The notes under the pieces: generated by a model
Database searches by the model: none
What the model was told of the DNA's origin: nothing
The model's input: the letters and a program-made list of their open reading frames with translations, nothing else
From: Actinomycetes bacterium
Lineage (GTDB): Bacteria; Actinomycetota; Thermoleophilia; Gaiellales; Gaiellaceae
Reading direction: 5' to 3'
Length of the DNA: 44,257 nucleotides
NCBI GenBank assembly: GCA_025964395.1
Contig: JAOPYY010000034.1
Location: 1 to 44,257, forward strand
Program-made: the position numbers and the translations under genes
Shown here: positions 9,292 through 17,938 of the stretch, piece after piece
Position numbering within the stretch: the first letter of the stretch is position 1
Layout of the letters: every line of letters begins with the position of its first letter

Positions 9292-10245
9292 ATGAGCGAT
9301 CCGTACGACGTCTACCACCAAGTGCCCGTTGCCGGCGGGACGCTCCGCGTAGCGCGCGCAGGCTTGCCGCCCGAGGAGGCTGACGGAGTCGTGCTCGCGG
9401 TGCACGGGATCACGTCCTCGCTGATGGCCTGGCGGACCGTGGCACGCGATCTGACCGGGCGCCTGGATATCTGCCTGCTCGCACCCGACCTGCGTGGGCG
9501 GGGCCAGAGTGCTCGCCTGCCGGGCCCGTACGGATTCGCCGCTCACACGGCCGACCTCCTCGCAGTACTCGACCACGCGCGCGTCGAGCGGGCGGTGCTG
9601 GTGGGGCACTCGATGGGGGCCTATGCCGTCGCCCGCCTTGCGGCGGAGCACCCGGAGCGTGCCGCAGCAGTGGTGCTCGTCGACGGTGGCATGCCGTATG
9701 CCGACGCGCCCGAGGGCGATCCCGACGCCGTCGTCGAGGACGCCGCCGCGCCTCTGACCGAGCGCTTGCACAAGACGTTCGCGTCCGTTGACGCGTACGC
9801 GGACCACTGGGCCGCGCACCCGGCATTCAAGTACGCGTGGGACGACGACGTGGAGGCGTACGCACGCTACGACGTGGAGGGGGAGCCTGGTTTGATGCGC
9901 TCTGTCGTCTCCGAGCCCGGCGTGGTGATCGACCTGCGCGAGTTCCTGTTCGACGAGGCGACTCGGACGGCGCTCGACCGGGTACGCGCGCCGATCCACG
10001 TCGTCCGCGCCGCACGCGGGCTGTTGGACGAGCCGGAGAAGCCGTTGATCGCGGCTGACTTCCTGACCGACTTCGCAGCCAAGCGGCTCGACGCATCCGT
10101 CGAATGCGTCCCGAGGGCGAACCACTACACGGTCGTGCTCGGCACGGGCGACGGCCCGCTCGTCGTCGCGGGCGCGATCGAGCGAGCCCTGCGCCAAACC
10201 GGATCGGAGGTGAACTTCAGTGCTGCATCTGAGCGATCCGTTTGA
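9292..10245 (+). CDS. Alpha/beta hydrolase
   Basis: LAVHGITSS...LVGHSMGAYAVARLAAEHPERAAAVVLVD; late ANHYTVVLG catalytic-His context. Confidence 0.88.
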   Translation: MSDPYDVYHQVPVAGGTLRVARAGLPPEEADGVVLAVHGITSSLMAWRTVARDLTGRLDICLLAPDLRGRGQSARLPGPYGFAAHTADLLAVLDHARVERAVLVGHSMGAYAVARLAAEHPERAAAVVLVDGGMPYADAPEGDPDAVVEDAAAPLTERLHKTFASVDAYADHWAAHPAFKYAWDDDVEAYARYDVEGEPGLMRSVVSEPGVVIDLREFLFDEATRTALDRVRAPIHVVRAARGLLDEPEKPLIAADFLTDFAAKRLDASVECVPRANHYTVVLGTGDGPLVVAGAIERALRQTGSEVNFSAASERSV

Positions 10246-11179
10246 GGCGCGCTTCGACGTACCGGTCGCAGGCGGCCAACTCCACGTCGCGCTCGCGGGC
10301 GCATCGCCCGACGAGGCGGACGCCGTCGTGCTGGCCCTCCACGGCCTGACCTCGTCGCTGATGGTTTGGCGGACCGTCGCGCGTGAGCTCTCGCGTCGCA
10401 CGCGCGTCTGCCTGATCGCTCCCGATCTACGGGGTCGAGGGCGTAGCGCCGCGCTCGCTGCGCCGTTCGGCTTCGACGCGCACCTCGCCGACCTCCTCGA
10501 CGTACTCGACTACTTCTCGGTTCAGCGCGTGGTGGTCGTCGGCCATTCGATGGGCGCCTACCTCGCCGGTTACCTCGCGGCCTGGTATCCGGAGCGTGTG
10601 GCGGCCGTCGTGCTTGCCGACTCCGGGTTGCCGTTCCGGCGTGTGCCGAAGGGGGACCCCGCGGAGGTGGTCGAGTTCGCGTTCGGCGCGGCGATCGGGC
10701 GGCTGCGGATGAGGTTCGACTCCGTGGAGGAGTACGTCGCACACTGGCGCGCTCATCCTGCGTTCGCGGCCGTCTTTCAGCCGGGCTTTGTACGACCGTG
10801 GGATGACGACCTCGAGGCATATGCGCGCTACGAGACCACCGGTGAGCCGGGGGCGATCCGCTGCGTCGTCTCCGAGGAAGCCGTGTTCGCCGACAGCGAA
10901 GTGATGCTGCTCGACGAGAGCACGCGCACGGCACTCGACCGCGTGCATGCGCCGATCGTCCTCCTACGTGCTTCGCGCGGCGTGAACGGCTACGACCTCC
11001 CCTTGATCGCGCGCCACCAGCTCCTCCGGTTGGCCGCCATGCACCCGGATGCGTACGTCCAGGACGTGTGGGGCGCGAACCACTACACGCTCGTCCTCGG
11101 ACCGACTCTCGGGTCGCGACGCGTCGCGACGGCGCTGGCGCGCGCTTCGCGCCTGGCCGAGACGCCGGCGTGGGCCTGA
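10220..11179 (+). CDS. Alpha/beta hydrolase (tandem paralog of 9292..10245)
   Basis: LALHGLTSSLMVWRTVARE...VVGHSMGAYLAGYLA...WGANHYTLVLG; GTG start overlaps preceding gene by 26 bp. Confidence 0.87.
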   Translation: MLHLSDPFEARFDVPVAGGQLHVALAGASPDEADAVVLALHGLTSSLMVWRTVARELSRRTRVCLIAPDLRGRGRSAALAAPFGFDAHLADLLDVLDYFSVQRVVVVGHSMGAYLAGYLAAWYPERVAAVVLADSGLPFRRVPKGDPAEVVEFAFGAAIGRLRMRFDSVEEYVAHWRAHPAFAAVFQPGFVRPWDDDLEAYARYETTGEPGAIRCVVSEEAVFADSEVMLLDESTRTALDRVHAPIVLLRASRGVNGYDLPLIARHQLLRLAAMHPDAYVQDVWGANHYTLVLGPTLGSRRVATALARASRLAETPAWA

Positions 11180-11206
11180 GCCCGATCTGCTGCACTCATT
11201 CCGCTG

Positions 11207-12475
11207 TCACGAGCCCGTGAGCGCGGCGTGCTTCAAGCTGAGGAGGAGGACCAGGAGGTCATTCGGGTCGTGAACGTCACGGCCCGTCAGCTGCTTGATG
11301 CGCCGGAGGCGGTAGGCGACAGTGTTCGGATGAGCGTGGAGAGCGGCGGCGCTCTTCGTGATGTTGAAGCCGGCATCGACGAAGGCTCGAAGCGTTCCGA
11401 CGAGCTTGGTCTGCCGTGCGAGGTCGTACTCGACGAGAGGGCGGAGCGTTTCGCTCAAGGCGCTCTCGATCGCAGGGCTCGAGCGCACGATGTGGTCGAT
11501 CAAAACCTCGTCGAACGTGAGCGCGTTCCCGCTGTCGCCGGTCGCCTCTGCTAGCCGCTCGGCCGCCCTCGCCTCCGCGTAACCGGCCGCGATCGCCCTG
11601 TCGCCCGGGTGCCAGCCGCTGATGCCGATGTCGATGCCTGGCGCGACCAGCGCCTCCGACAGCTCGGCGCACTCGTGCTTCACCAGTTCGACGCCCTCGC
11701 GGGTCTCGACCGGGTACGCCGCTACGACCTCGCTCTCCCGGACACCAACGAGCAGCGAGCCTTCGGCCGGCTGCAGGTGCGCGCGCGCACCTTCGACGAT
11801 CCTTCGGAGAGCCGCGTACCTCTCGGCGGAGAGATCGAGGCCGGCGGGCACCTGCGCGTGCGCATCGCGCATGACCACGACCACGTACGCGCCCGCGAGT
11901 CGGACGTGCTGCGACTGGGCGCGGCGCCGGACATGCTCGGGGTCGCCCCTGCCGGAAACGAGCGCCTCCAGGAGATCGCGTCGCAACAGCCCCAGATCGC
12001 TGAGAGGATTCTGCAGCTCGTCGAGGTACGCCTGAATGCCCGCCGTGGTCGCGGCGTCGATGTGGCGGAGGAGTCGCGCCGCCGCTTCGAGCGCCGCAGC
12101 ACTGTCCGCCGGGCTGTCGGCCCGGACGGCGTCGAGAACGGCGGCCCACGCCGTCTGGCCGAAGATGCGCCACCCACGGTCGAGCGCCTCCAGCGGAACC
12201 TCGTGCGCACGTCGTGCGGAGACCGCTCTGACCCGCTCGAACTCAGCTTCCGGGATCCCGTTCCCCGTCTCGAGGTCGTCGAGCAGTGAGTCGATGTTGG
12301 CCAACGTGAACGCGTAGACGTCCGTCTGCTGCTCATCGTCGACGAACCGGTAGTCGACGACCTCATCGCGGAGGCGGTCGACGAACTGTCTCGCGAGTTT
12401 CTCCCTACGCTCTCTGATCCGCGCGGCAACTTCCGCGAGCGCCGCGTTGGCCTCCGGCCGTTGCATCTGCTTCAT
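11207..12475 (-). CDS. PucR/CdaR-type transcriptional regulator with C-terminal HTH
   Basis: LRAFVDAGFNITKSAAALHAHPNTVAYRLRRIKQLTGRDVHDPNDLLVLLLSL. Confidence 0.85.
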   Translation of the reverse strand: MKQMQRPEANAALAEVAARIRERREKLARQFVDRLRDEVVDYRFVDDEQQTDVYAFTLANIDSLLDDLETGNGIPEAEFERVRAVSARRAHEVPLEALDRGWRIFGQTAWAAVLDAVRADSPADSAAALEAAARLLRHIDAATTAGIQAYLDELQNPLSDLGLLRRDLLEALVSGRGDPEHVRRRAQSQHVRLAGAYVVVVMRDAHAQVPAGLDLSAERYAALRRIVEGARAHLQPAEGSLLVGVRESEVVAAYPVETREGVELVKHECAELSEALVAPGIDIGISGWHPGDRAIAAGYAEARAAERLAEATGDSGNALTFDEVLIDHIVRSSPAIESALSETLRPLVEYDLARQTKLVGTLRAFVDAGFNITKSAAALHAHPNTVAYRLRRIKQLTGRDVHDPNDLLVLLLSLKHAALTGS

Positions 12476-12691
12476 GCCGTGCTCGAGTCACCGTGCTCGA
12501 TGGGTTCGCGGGCGCGGATCGACATGCTCCGTATCGTCGTCTCTGCGCGAAGCGATCCGCGTCGGCCGGCTGGCGGATTCTGGCTACCGCGTGCGCTGGA
12601 GCCACTCGGCGCCGACCTACGCCCTGGACGGTACGCGAAGGCAGGCCGGACAGACGATGCCCCGCAGGCGATCGGCCACCAAGATTGGCAC

Positions 12692-13426
12692 GTGCGTGCA
12701 GCACTCGTCACGGGAGCGGCCGGCGGCATCGGCCGCGCCGTCACCGAGCGGCTCGCGGCGGAAGGCGTCGGCGTGTTGGCGGTCGACCTGGCGGCCGACC
12801 CGACGGTGCCGGGTGAGCCCTTCGCCGCAGACCTCACGACGCGGGAGGGCAATCGCGCCAGCGTGGAGGCGGCGATCGAGCGCTTCGGCCGGCTCGACGT
12901 GGTCGTTGCGAACGCGGGATTCCAGCACGTCGCGCCGGTCGCGGATTTCTCCGAGGACAGCTGGGACGCTTTGCTCGCGCTGATGTTGACGAGCCCGTTC
13001 CTGCTCGCCAAGTACGCGTGGCAGCAGCTCCGCGCGACCGGCGCCGGCCGGTTCGTCGCTGTCGCGTCGGCGCACGGGGTCGTGGCCTCGCCGTACAAAG
13101 CGGGCTACGTCGCTGCCAAACACGGGGTGGTCGGCCTCGTCAAGACACTCGCGCTCGAGGGCGCCGCTGACGGGATCACCGCGAACGCCGTCTGCCCCGG
13201 CTACGTCCGCACGCCCCTCGTCGAGCGGCAGATCGCGGCTCAGGCGCAGGCGAACGGGATCACGGAGGAGCGGGTGCTCGAGGAAGTCATCCTTGCACCG
13301 CACGCGATCAAGCGGCTGATCGAGCCGTCGGAGGTCGCCGACGTGATCGCCTTCCTCGCCGGCCCCGCCGGCGCCACCATCACCGGCGTGCCGGTGCTGA
13401 TGGACGCCGGCTGGACGGCGCACTAG
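12692..13426 (+). CDS. 3-hydroxybutyrate dehydrogenase-like SDR
   Basis: ALVTGAAGGIGRAV, NAGFQHVAP, YVAAKHGVVGLVKTLALE, GITANAVCPGYVRTPLVERQI; GTG start at 12692 fits the SDR N-terminus. Confidence 0.85.
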   Translation: MRAALVTGAAGGIGRAVTERLAAEGVGVLAVDLAADPTVPGEPFAADLTTREGNRASVEAAIERFGRLDVVVANAGFQHVAPVADFSEDSWDALLALMLTSPFLLAKYAWQQLRATGAGRFVAVASAHGVVASPYKAGYVAAKHGVVGLVKTLALEGAADGITANAVCPGYVRTPLVERQIAAQAQANGITEERVLEEVILAPHAIKRLIEPSEVADVIAFLAGPAGATITGVPVLMDAGWTAH

Positions 13427-13431
13427 CTCAT

Positions 13432-14070
13432 CTAGTTCGTGTGCTTGGAGCCCCGGATGATCTCGCAGAAGTTGGCGCGGACGAAGCCGGGGAGCTTCTC
13501 GGCCAGCACGTCGTCATTCATCGTCCCGAAGGTTGTCTCGGGCCTGTCCGCCATGCCGTCGGCGAACGCTTGGATGATCGACTCCTTGAAGTCCACCCGC
13601 GGGTAGGCGGCGAGGACGGCTTCGCGGTCTTTGGCGTCGATGTCGTCGTAGCCGAGCCCGAGCACGTCGAGCTCGACCCCCGCCGTGACGAGGGCAACCT
13701 CGGGCTCCTTGTACGGCGGAATGCCGGGAGTGGTGTGGAGCGCGATCGCGTCCCACACGACGCGCACGGCGTCGGGGGCGACGCCGTGCGCGTTGAGGAA
13801 CTCCCGTGCGGCGTTGGCGCCGTCGACCTCGAAGCGATCGTGTTCGCTGCGATGCCCTTCGACGAGACCGATGTCGTGGAACATCGCACCGATGAACAAC
13901 AGCTCCGGGTCGTAGCTCAGGCCAAGGCGGTTGCCCTGCAGGGCGCCGAAGGAGTAGACGCGGAGCGAGTGGTTGTAGAGCAGGTCGGACTCCACACTCC
14001 GGATCAACTCGGTCGCATCGCGCGCCAGGCTGCTGTCAGGGACCGCGACGGGTGAGTGAGCGACGGCCAC
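13432..14070 (-). CDS. HD-domain hydrolase (cyanamide hydratase-like HD family)
   Basis: NHSLRVYSFG...LLFIGAMFHDIGLVEG...DAIALHTTPGI. Confidence 0.75.
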   Translation of the reverse strand: MAVAHSPVAVPDSSLARDATELIRSVESDLLYNHSLRVYSFGALQGNRLGLSYDPELLFIGAMFHDIGLVEGHRSEHDRFEVDGANAAREFLNAHGVAPDAVRVVWDAIALHTTPGIPPYKEPEVALVTAGVELDVLGLGYDDIDAKDREAVLAAYPRVDFKESIIQAFADGMADRPETTFGTMNDDVLAEKLPGFVRANFCEIIRGSKHTN

Positions 14071-14072
14071 GA

Positions 14073-15554
14073 TTACGCCGCCTTGCTCGCGGGGTTGCCG
14101 TACCCGAGCCCGGACGCGACGCGGCTGCCGAGCTCGGCGTCCACGTTCGTCCAGTAGGTGATGACCCGCGCCTGAATCTCGGGCGAGACGCCGGCGCTTG
14201 CGTGCGCGACGATGTTCGACGCGAGATGCTCGCGGTCCGTCGGGGTCATGACATTGCGGACGAGGGCCCCCGCCTGACCGAAGTCGTCATCCTCGGCATG
14301 CAGCTCGTAGGCATAGCGGCCGATCTCCGCCGCCTCCACCCACCACATCGGGATCTCCTTGCTCGCGTCGGCCTGCGGCCCGCCGTAAGAGTTTGGCGCG
14401 TAGACCGGGGTGGCGCCTGCGTGGCGAAACGCCATCGGGCCGTCCTTCGTGTACGTGTGCACCGGCGACTTGGCGGAGTTGATCGGCAGCTGCTCGTAGT
14501 TCGCGCCGATGCGGTGCAGGTGCGTGTCGTGATACGAGAAGACACGCCCCATCAGCATCTTGTCGGGGCTCAGTCCGATCCCCGGCACGAGGTTGCCCGG
14601 GGAGAAGGCTGCCTGCTCGACCTCGGCGAAGTGGTTCTCCGGGTTGGCGTTCAGGACCATGCGCCCGATCGTGATCGGCGGATAGTCCGCGTGCGGCCAA
14701 ACCTTCGTCAGGTCGAACGGGTTGAAGCGATAGTCCGCCGCTTCCTCGAACGGCATGATCTGCATCTCCAGGCGCCACTCCGCCGCATCGCCGCGGGCGA
14801 TCGCGTCCCACAGGTCACGCCGGTGGAAGTCCGGGTCCGCAACGACCATCGCGGCGGCCTCGGCGTCGGTGAAGTTCTCGACCCCCTGGACGGTCTTGAA
14901 GTGGTACTTGACCCAGAAGCGCTCGCCCTTCGCGTTCATCCACGAATAGGTGTGGCTCGAGTAGCCGTTCATGTTGCGCAAGGTGCGCGGCGTCCCGCGG
15001 TCGGAGAAGAGCGTCGTGACCTGGTGGGCGCTCTCGGGCTTCAGCGTCCAGAAGTCCCACTGCATGTCGTTCGAGCGGATGCCGGTATCCGGCATGCGCT
15101 TCTGCGAGTGGATGAAGTCCAGGAACTTCGACGCGTCGCGGATGAAGAACACCGGTGTGTTGTTGCCGACGAGGTCGTAGTTGCCCTCCTCGGTGTAGAA
15201 CTTCAGCGCGAAGCCGCGCGGGTCGCGAACGGTGTCCGCGCTTCCCAGCTCGCCGGCGACGGTCGAGAAACGCGCGAACATCGGCGTCTTCTTCCCGACC
15301 TCCGAGAGGAAGCTCGCAGACGTCCACTGCGTGACGTCTTCCGTCACCTCGAAGAACCCGTGCGCGCCGGTGCCCTTCGCGTGGACGACGCGCTCCGGGA
15401 CGCGTTCGCGGTTGAAGTGCTGCATCTTCTGGACGACGTAGGTGTCCTGCAGCAGCGTCGGGCCGTTGGGCCCGACGGTGAGCGAATTGTCGTCGCTCGT
15501 GGCCGGGATCCCGCCGTTCGTGGTCGTCGTGGGCGGGTTCTTCGCGTCGCTCAT
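14073..15554 (-). CDS. katA: Monofunctional heme catalase
   Basis: GPTLLQDTYVVQKMQHFNRERVPERVVHAKGTGAHGFFEVT...ARFSTVAGELGSADTVRDPRGFALKFYTEEGNYDLVGNNTPVFF. Confidence 0.96.
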   Translation of the reverse strand: MSDAKNPPTTTTNGGIPATSDDNSLTVGPNGPTLLQDTYVVQKMQHFNRERVPERVVHAKGTGAHGFFEVTEDVTQWTSASFLSEVGKKTPMFARFSTVAGELGSADTVRDPRGFALKFYTEEGNYDLVGNNTPVFFIRDASKFLDFIHSQKRMPDTGIRSNDMQWDFWTLKPESAHQVTTLFSDRGTPRTLRNMNGYSSHTYSWMNAKGERFWVKYHFKTVQGVENFTDAEAAAMVVADPDFHRRDLWDAIARGDAAEWRLEMQIMPFEEAADYRFNPFDLTKVWPHADYPPITIGRMVLNANPENHFAEVEQAAFSPGNLVPGIGLSPDKMLMGRVFSYHDTHLHRIGANYEQLPINSAKSPVHTYTKDGPMAFRHAGATPVYAPNSYGGPQADASKEIPMWWVEAAEIGRYAYELHAEDDDFGQAGALVRNVMTPTDREHLASNIVAHASAGVSPEIQARVITYWTNVDAELGSRVASGLGYGNPASKAA

Positions 15555-15786
15555 TCAGGTGCCTCCTCATTCGGTTCGTGTCTACGACAGATCGTCCCCG
15601 TGGGAGCCCCTCACGGCGTCGGCTGCCAGTCGGCTTTTTGCGCTGCCGCGTCAGGCGAATCGGCCCTGCGCTGTGAAGCGGACGCCGTACGTCGTGCGTG
15701 GTAGACCCACACCGTCGTTTGGTGCAGGCGAAGAGCCGACTCTGGGCGGACGACAAGCTCGGCTCCGGGGATCAGGATTGTCGGCG

Positions 15787-16203
15787 ATGACCTCACTCCC
15801 GCCGAGTGCAGATCAACCGAGTGCAGATGAACGGCCTGAGCTGAACGGCGACAGGCCTGGCCCCGGCCCCGATCTCCGCCGCTTCCTGGAGGAAGCCGAA
15901 TCCAGCTTCGCCCAAGCGCTCGAGAAGATGGTGGCCGGTCCGATGTTCGGCCTGCTGCTCGCGCAGACCACCGAGAACATGGTCGCGCTGAGCAAGATCG
16001 CGCGCGAGTCGGCCGATCTCGCAGTGTCCAACCTGCGAATCGCAGGCCGCCGCGACGTTATTCGCCTCGAGCGCCAGCTCGGGCGGACCGAGGACAAGCT
16101 CGAGACGCTGCTGCAGGAGATCGAAGGGGTGCGCAGCGAGCTGGCGAACGGTCATCGCGTCGCCGATCGCGCGCCGAGTCTCGCTCCGGCGAGCGACGAC
16201 TGA
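15787..16203 (+). CDS. Coiled-coil phasin/PhaE-like small protein
   Basis: MVAGPMFGLLLAQTTENM...AVSNLRIAGRRDVIRLERQLGRTEDKLETLLQEIEGVRSEL resembles the xxRxDVxxLxxxLxxxExKLxxL segment of PHA-associated proteins. Confidence 0.55.
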   Translation: MTSLPPSADQPSADERPELNGDRPGPGPDLRRFLEEAESSFAQALEKMVAGPMFGLLLAQTTENMVALSKIARESADLAVSNLRIAGRRDVIRLERQLGRTEDKLETLLQEIEGVRSELANGHRVADRAPSLAPASDD

Positions 16204-16328
16204 CGTCGTAGGAGTCGACGGTGGTCAGATCTCGGCGCGCGGGCCGAGCTCGCGCCGAACGGGTCGAAATCGCGGGTTTCCTGCTAGCTACCTTGCGCGC
16301 GGGCGTCTGGAATTGCGAGGCTGTCTAA

Positions 16329-16712
16329 GTGACGCTCCGCTGCTTGATCGTGGACGACAGCCAGCTCTATCTCGATGCAGCCCGGGCGCTGCTCGAGCGA
16401 GAAGGAATCGACGTCGCCGGCGTTGCCTCCCGATCAGCCGAGGCGCTGTTGCAAGCGGAGGCGCTGCGGCCGGACGTGATCCTGGTGGACATCGTGCTCG
16501 GAGAGGAGAGCGGTCTCGACCTCGTCCGGCGCCTGTCCGAGGACAGACGAGCCGCCGGCGCAGCGCTGATCCTGATCTCGACGCACACCGAAGCCGACTT
16601 CTCGGCGCTGATCGAGGAGAGTCCCGCGGCGGCTTTCATCCCGAAGCCGGAGCTCTCGGCCGAAGCGATTCGCCGTGCCCTCAACGGCGGCGCCGCCGGC
16701 GATCGCGTCTAG
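16329..16712 (+). CDS. Single-domain response regulator receiver
   Basis: CLIVDDSQLYLDAARALL...PDVILVDIVLGEESGLDLVRRL...ALILISTHT...AAFIPKPEL. Confidence 0.88.
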   Translation: MTLRCLIVDDSQLYLDAARALLEREGIDVAGVASRSAEALLQAEALRPDVILVDIVLGEESGLDLVRRLSEDRRAAGAALILISTHTEADFSALIEESPAAAFIPKPELSAEAIRRALNGGAAGDRV

Positions 16713-16732
16713 TCGGCCGCGCCGCACCGACA

Positions 16733-16942
16733 TCAGCGGACGATGTCGAGCGCCAGGTGCGGCGAGCAGCCGCGCTTGACCAGGTCGGCGATCTCATGCC
16801 AGTCGACGAGCCCGGCGCAGACGTCGGCGAGCGCCCACGAGAAGCCAAGCCGCTGCAGTTGTTCAGTCCGCCATGCGTTGACGGCCTGCTCTTCCTCGCT
16901 GCTCTCGACAAACTCGCCTGCGAAAATCTCAATTTGCTCCAT
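16733..16942 (-). CDS. 69-aa small protein of unknown function
   Basis: MEQIEIFAGEFVESSEEEQAVNAWRTEQLQRLGFSWALADVCAGLVDWHEIADLVKRGCSPHLALDIVR; fills the gap between two regulators. Confidence 0.6.
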   Translation of the reverse strand: MEQIEIFAGEFVESSEEEQAVNAWRTEQLQRLGFSWALADVCAGLVDWHEIADLVKRGCSPHLALDIVR

Positions 16943-17100
16943 CGCTTCGTCCCTCCGAATTCACGTTGCGCGGTCGCTTGTAACCATCGCTCCGCGGGGT
17001 GGCGCCGTCATCAAGGGCAGCCGCGATTCATGGGCGGGGGTAGCGGTACTCCTGCACGCCCGGTTAGCCGGAACGCACACCGGCCGGCCGCGACGCGTGC

Positions 17101-17793
17101 TCAGCGAGCGTCGAGATACGTGATCACTGCGCGCACCCGGCGGTTGTCGTCGGACGTCTCCTGCAGGCGGAGCTTGCCGAGGATGCTGTGCACATGCTTC
17201 TCGACCGTCGCTTCGGTGACCCAGAGCTGACGGGCGATACCGACGTTGGAGCGGCCCTCGGCCATCAAGGAGAGCACCTCGCGCTCGCGCCCGGTCAGCA
17301 CCTCGAGCGGATCGTCGATTGCCCGCGGGGAGACCAATTCCCGCACGAGCGCGGGGTCCACGACCGAGCCGCCTTTGAGGATCCGCTCGAGCGTGTCGAT
17401 GAACTCGACGATGTCGGTGACGCGGCTCTTGAGCAAATAGCCGACAGGGCTCCCACTGGCAAGCAAGTCCCTGGCGTGCTCGACCTCGACGTGAGCGGAG
17501 AACACTAGGATCGCGGTCTCCGGAGCCTCGGCCCGGATCGCACGCGCCGCATCCAGACCCTCGGTCGTGTGACTCGGCGGCATCCGGATGTCTACGACCA
17601 CGAGGTCGGGCCGGTGCTCCCGCACAAGCGCGACGAGCTCCGACCCGTCGCCGGATTGGCCGACGACGTCGAATCCGGAGCGCTCGAGGAGGCTCGCGAG
17701 ACCCTCGCGCAGGACGACATCGTCGTCCGCTACAACAACCCGTCCGCGTCTCTCCGAGGGCGGACCCTCTGGTTCTGCCGACACCCCATTCAC
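17101..17793 (-). CDS. LuxR/NarL-family response regulator
   Basis: VVVADDDVVLREGLASLLERSGFDVVGQ...LVVVDIRMPP...LTGREREVLSLMAEGRSNVGIARQLWVTEATVEKHVHSILGKL. Confidence 0.92.
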   Translation of the reverse strand: MNGVSAEPEGPPSERRGRVVVADDDVVLREGLASLLERSGFDVVGQSGDGSELVALVREHRPDLVVVDIRMPPSHTTEGLDAARAIRAEAPETAILVFSAHVEVEHARDLLASGSPVGYLLKSRVTDIVEFIDTLERILKGGSVVDPALVRELVSPRAIDDPLEVLTGREREVLSLMAEGRSNVGIARQLWVTEATVEKHVHSILGKLRLQETSDDNRRVRAVITYLDAR

Positions 17794-17938
17794 CTTATGC
17801 CCGCCCGCTGAGCGCGGCAAGGCTAGCTCTACGCCGGGTGCGGTAGGCGCCGGAACCCGGTCGTAGCGCCTCGCGGTACGCGAAGATTGGCCCCGCGCCC
17901 GACGACGGGAGCATCCCGAACGGCCACGCTTGTCGCAC

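Noticed and set aside
14052-15704. 550-aa ORF antisense to catalase
   Set aside because: Shadow frame of katA; no recognisable domain
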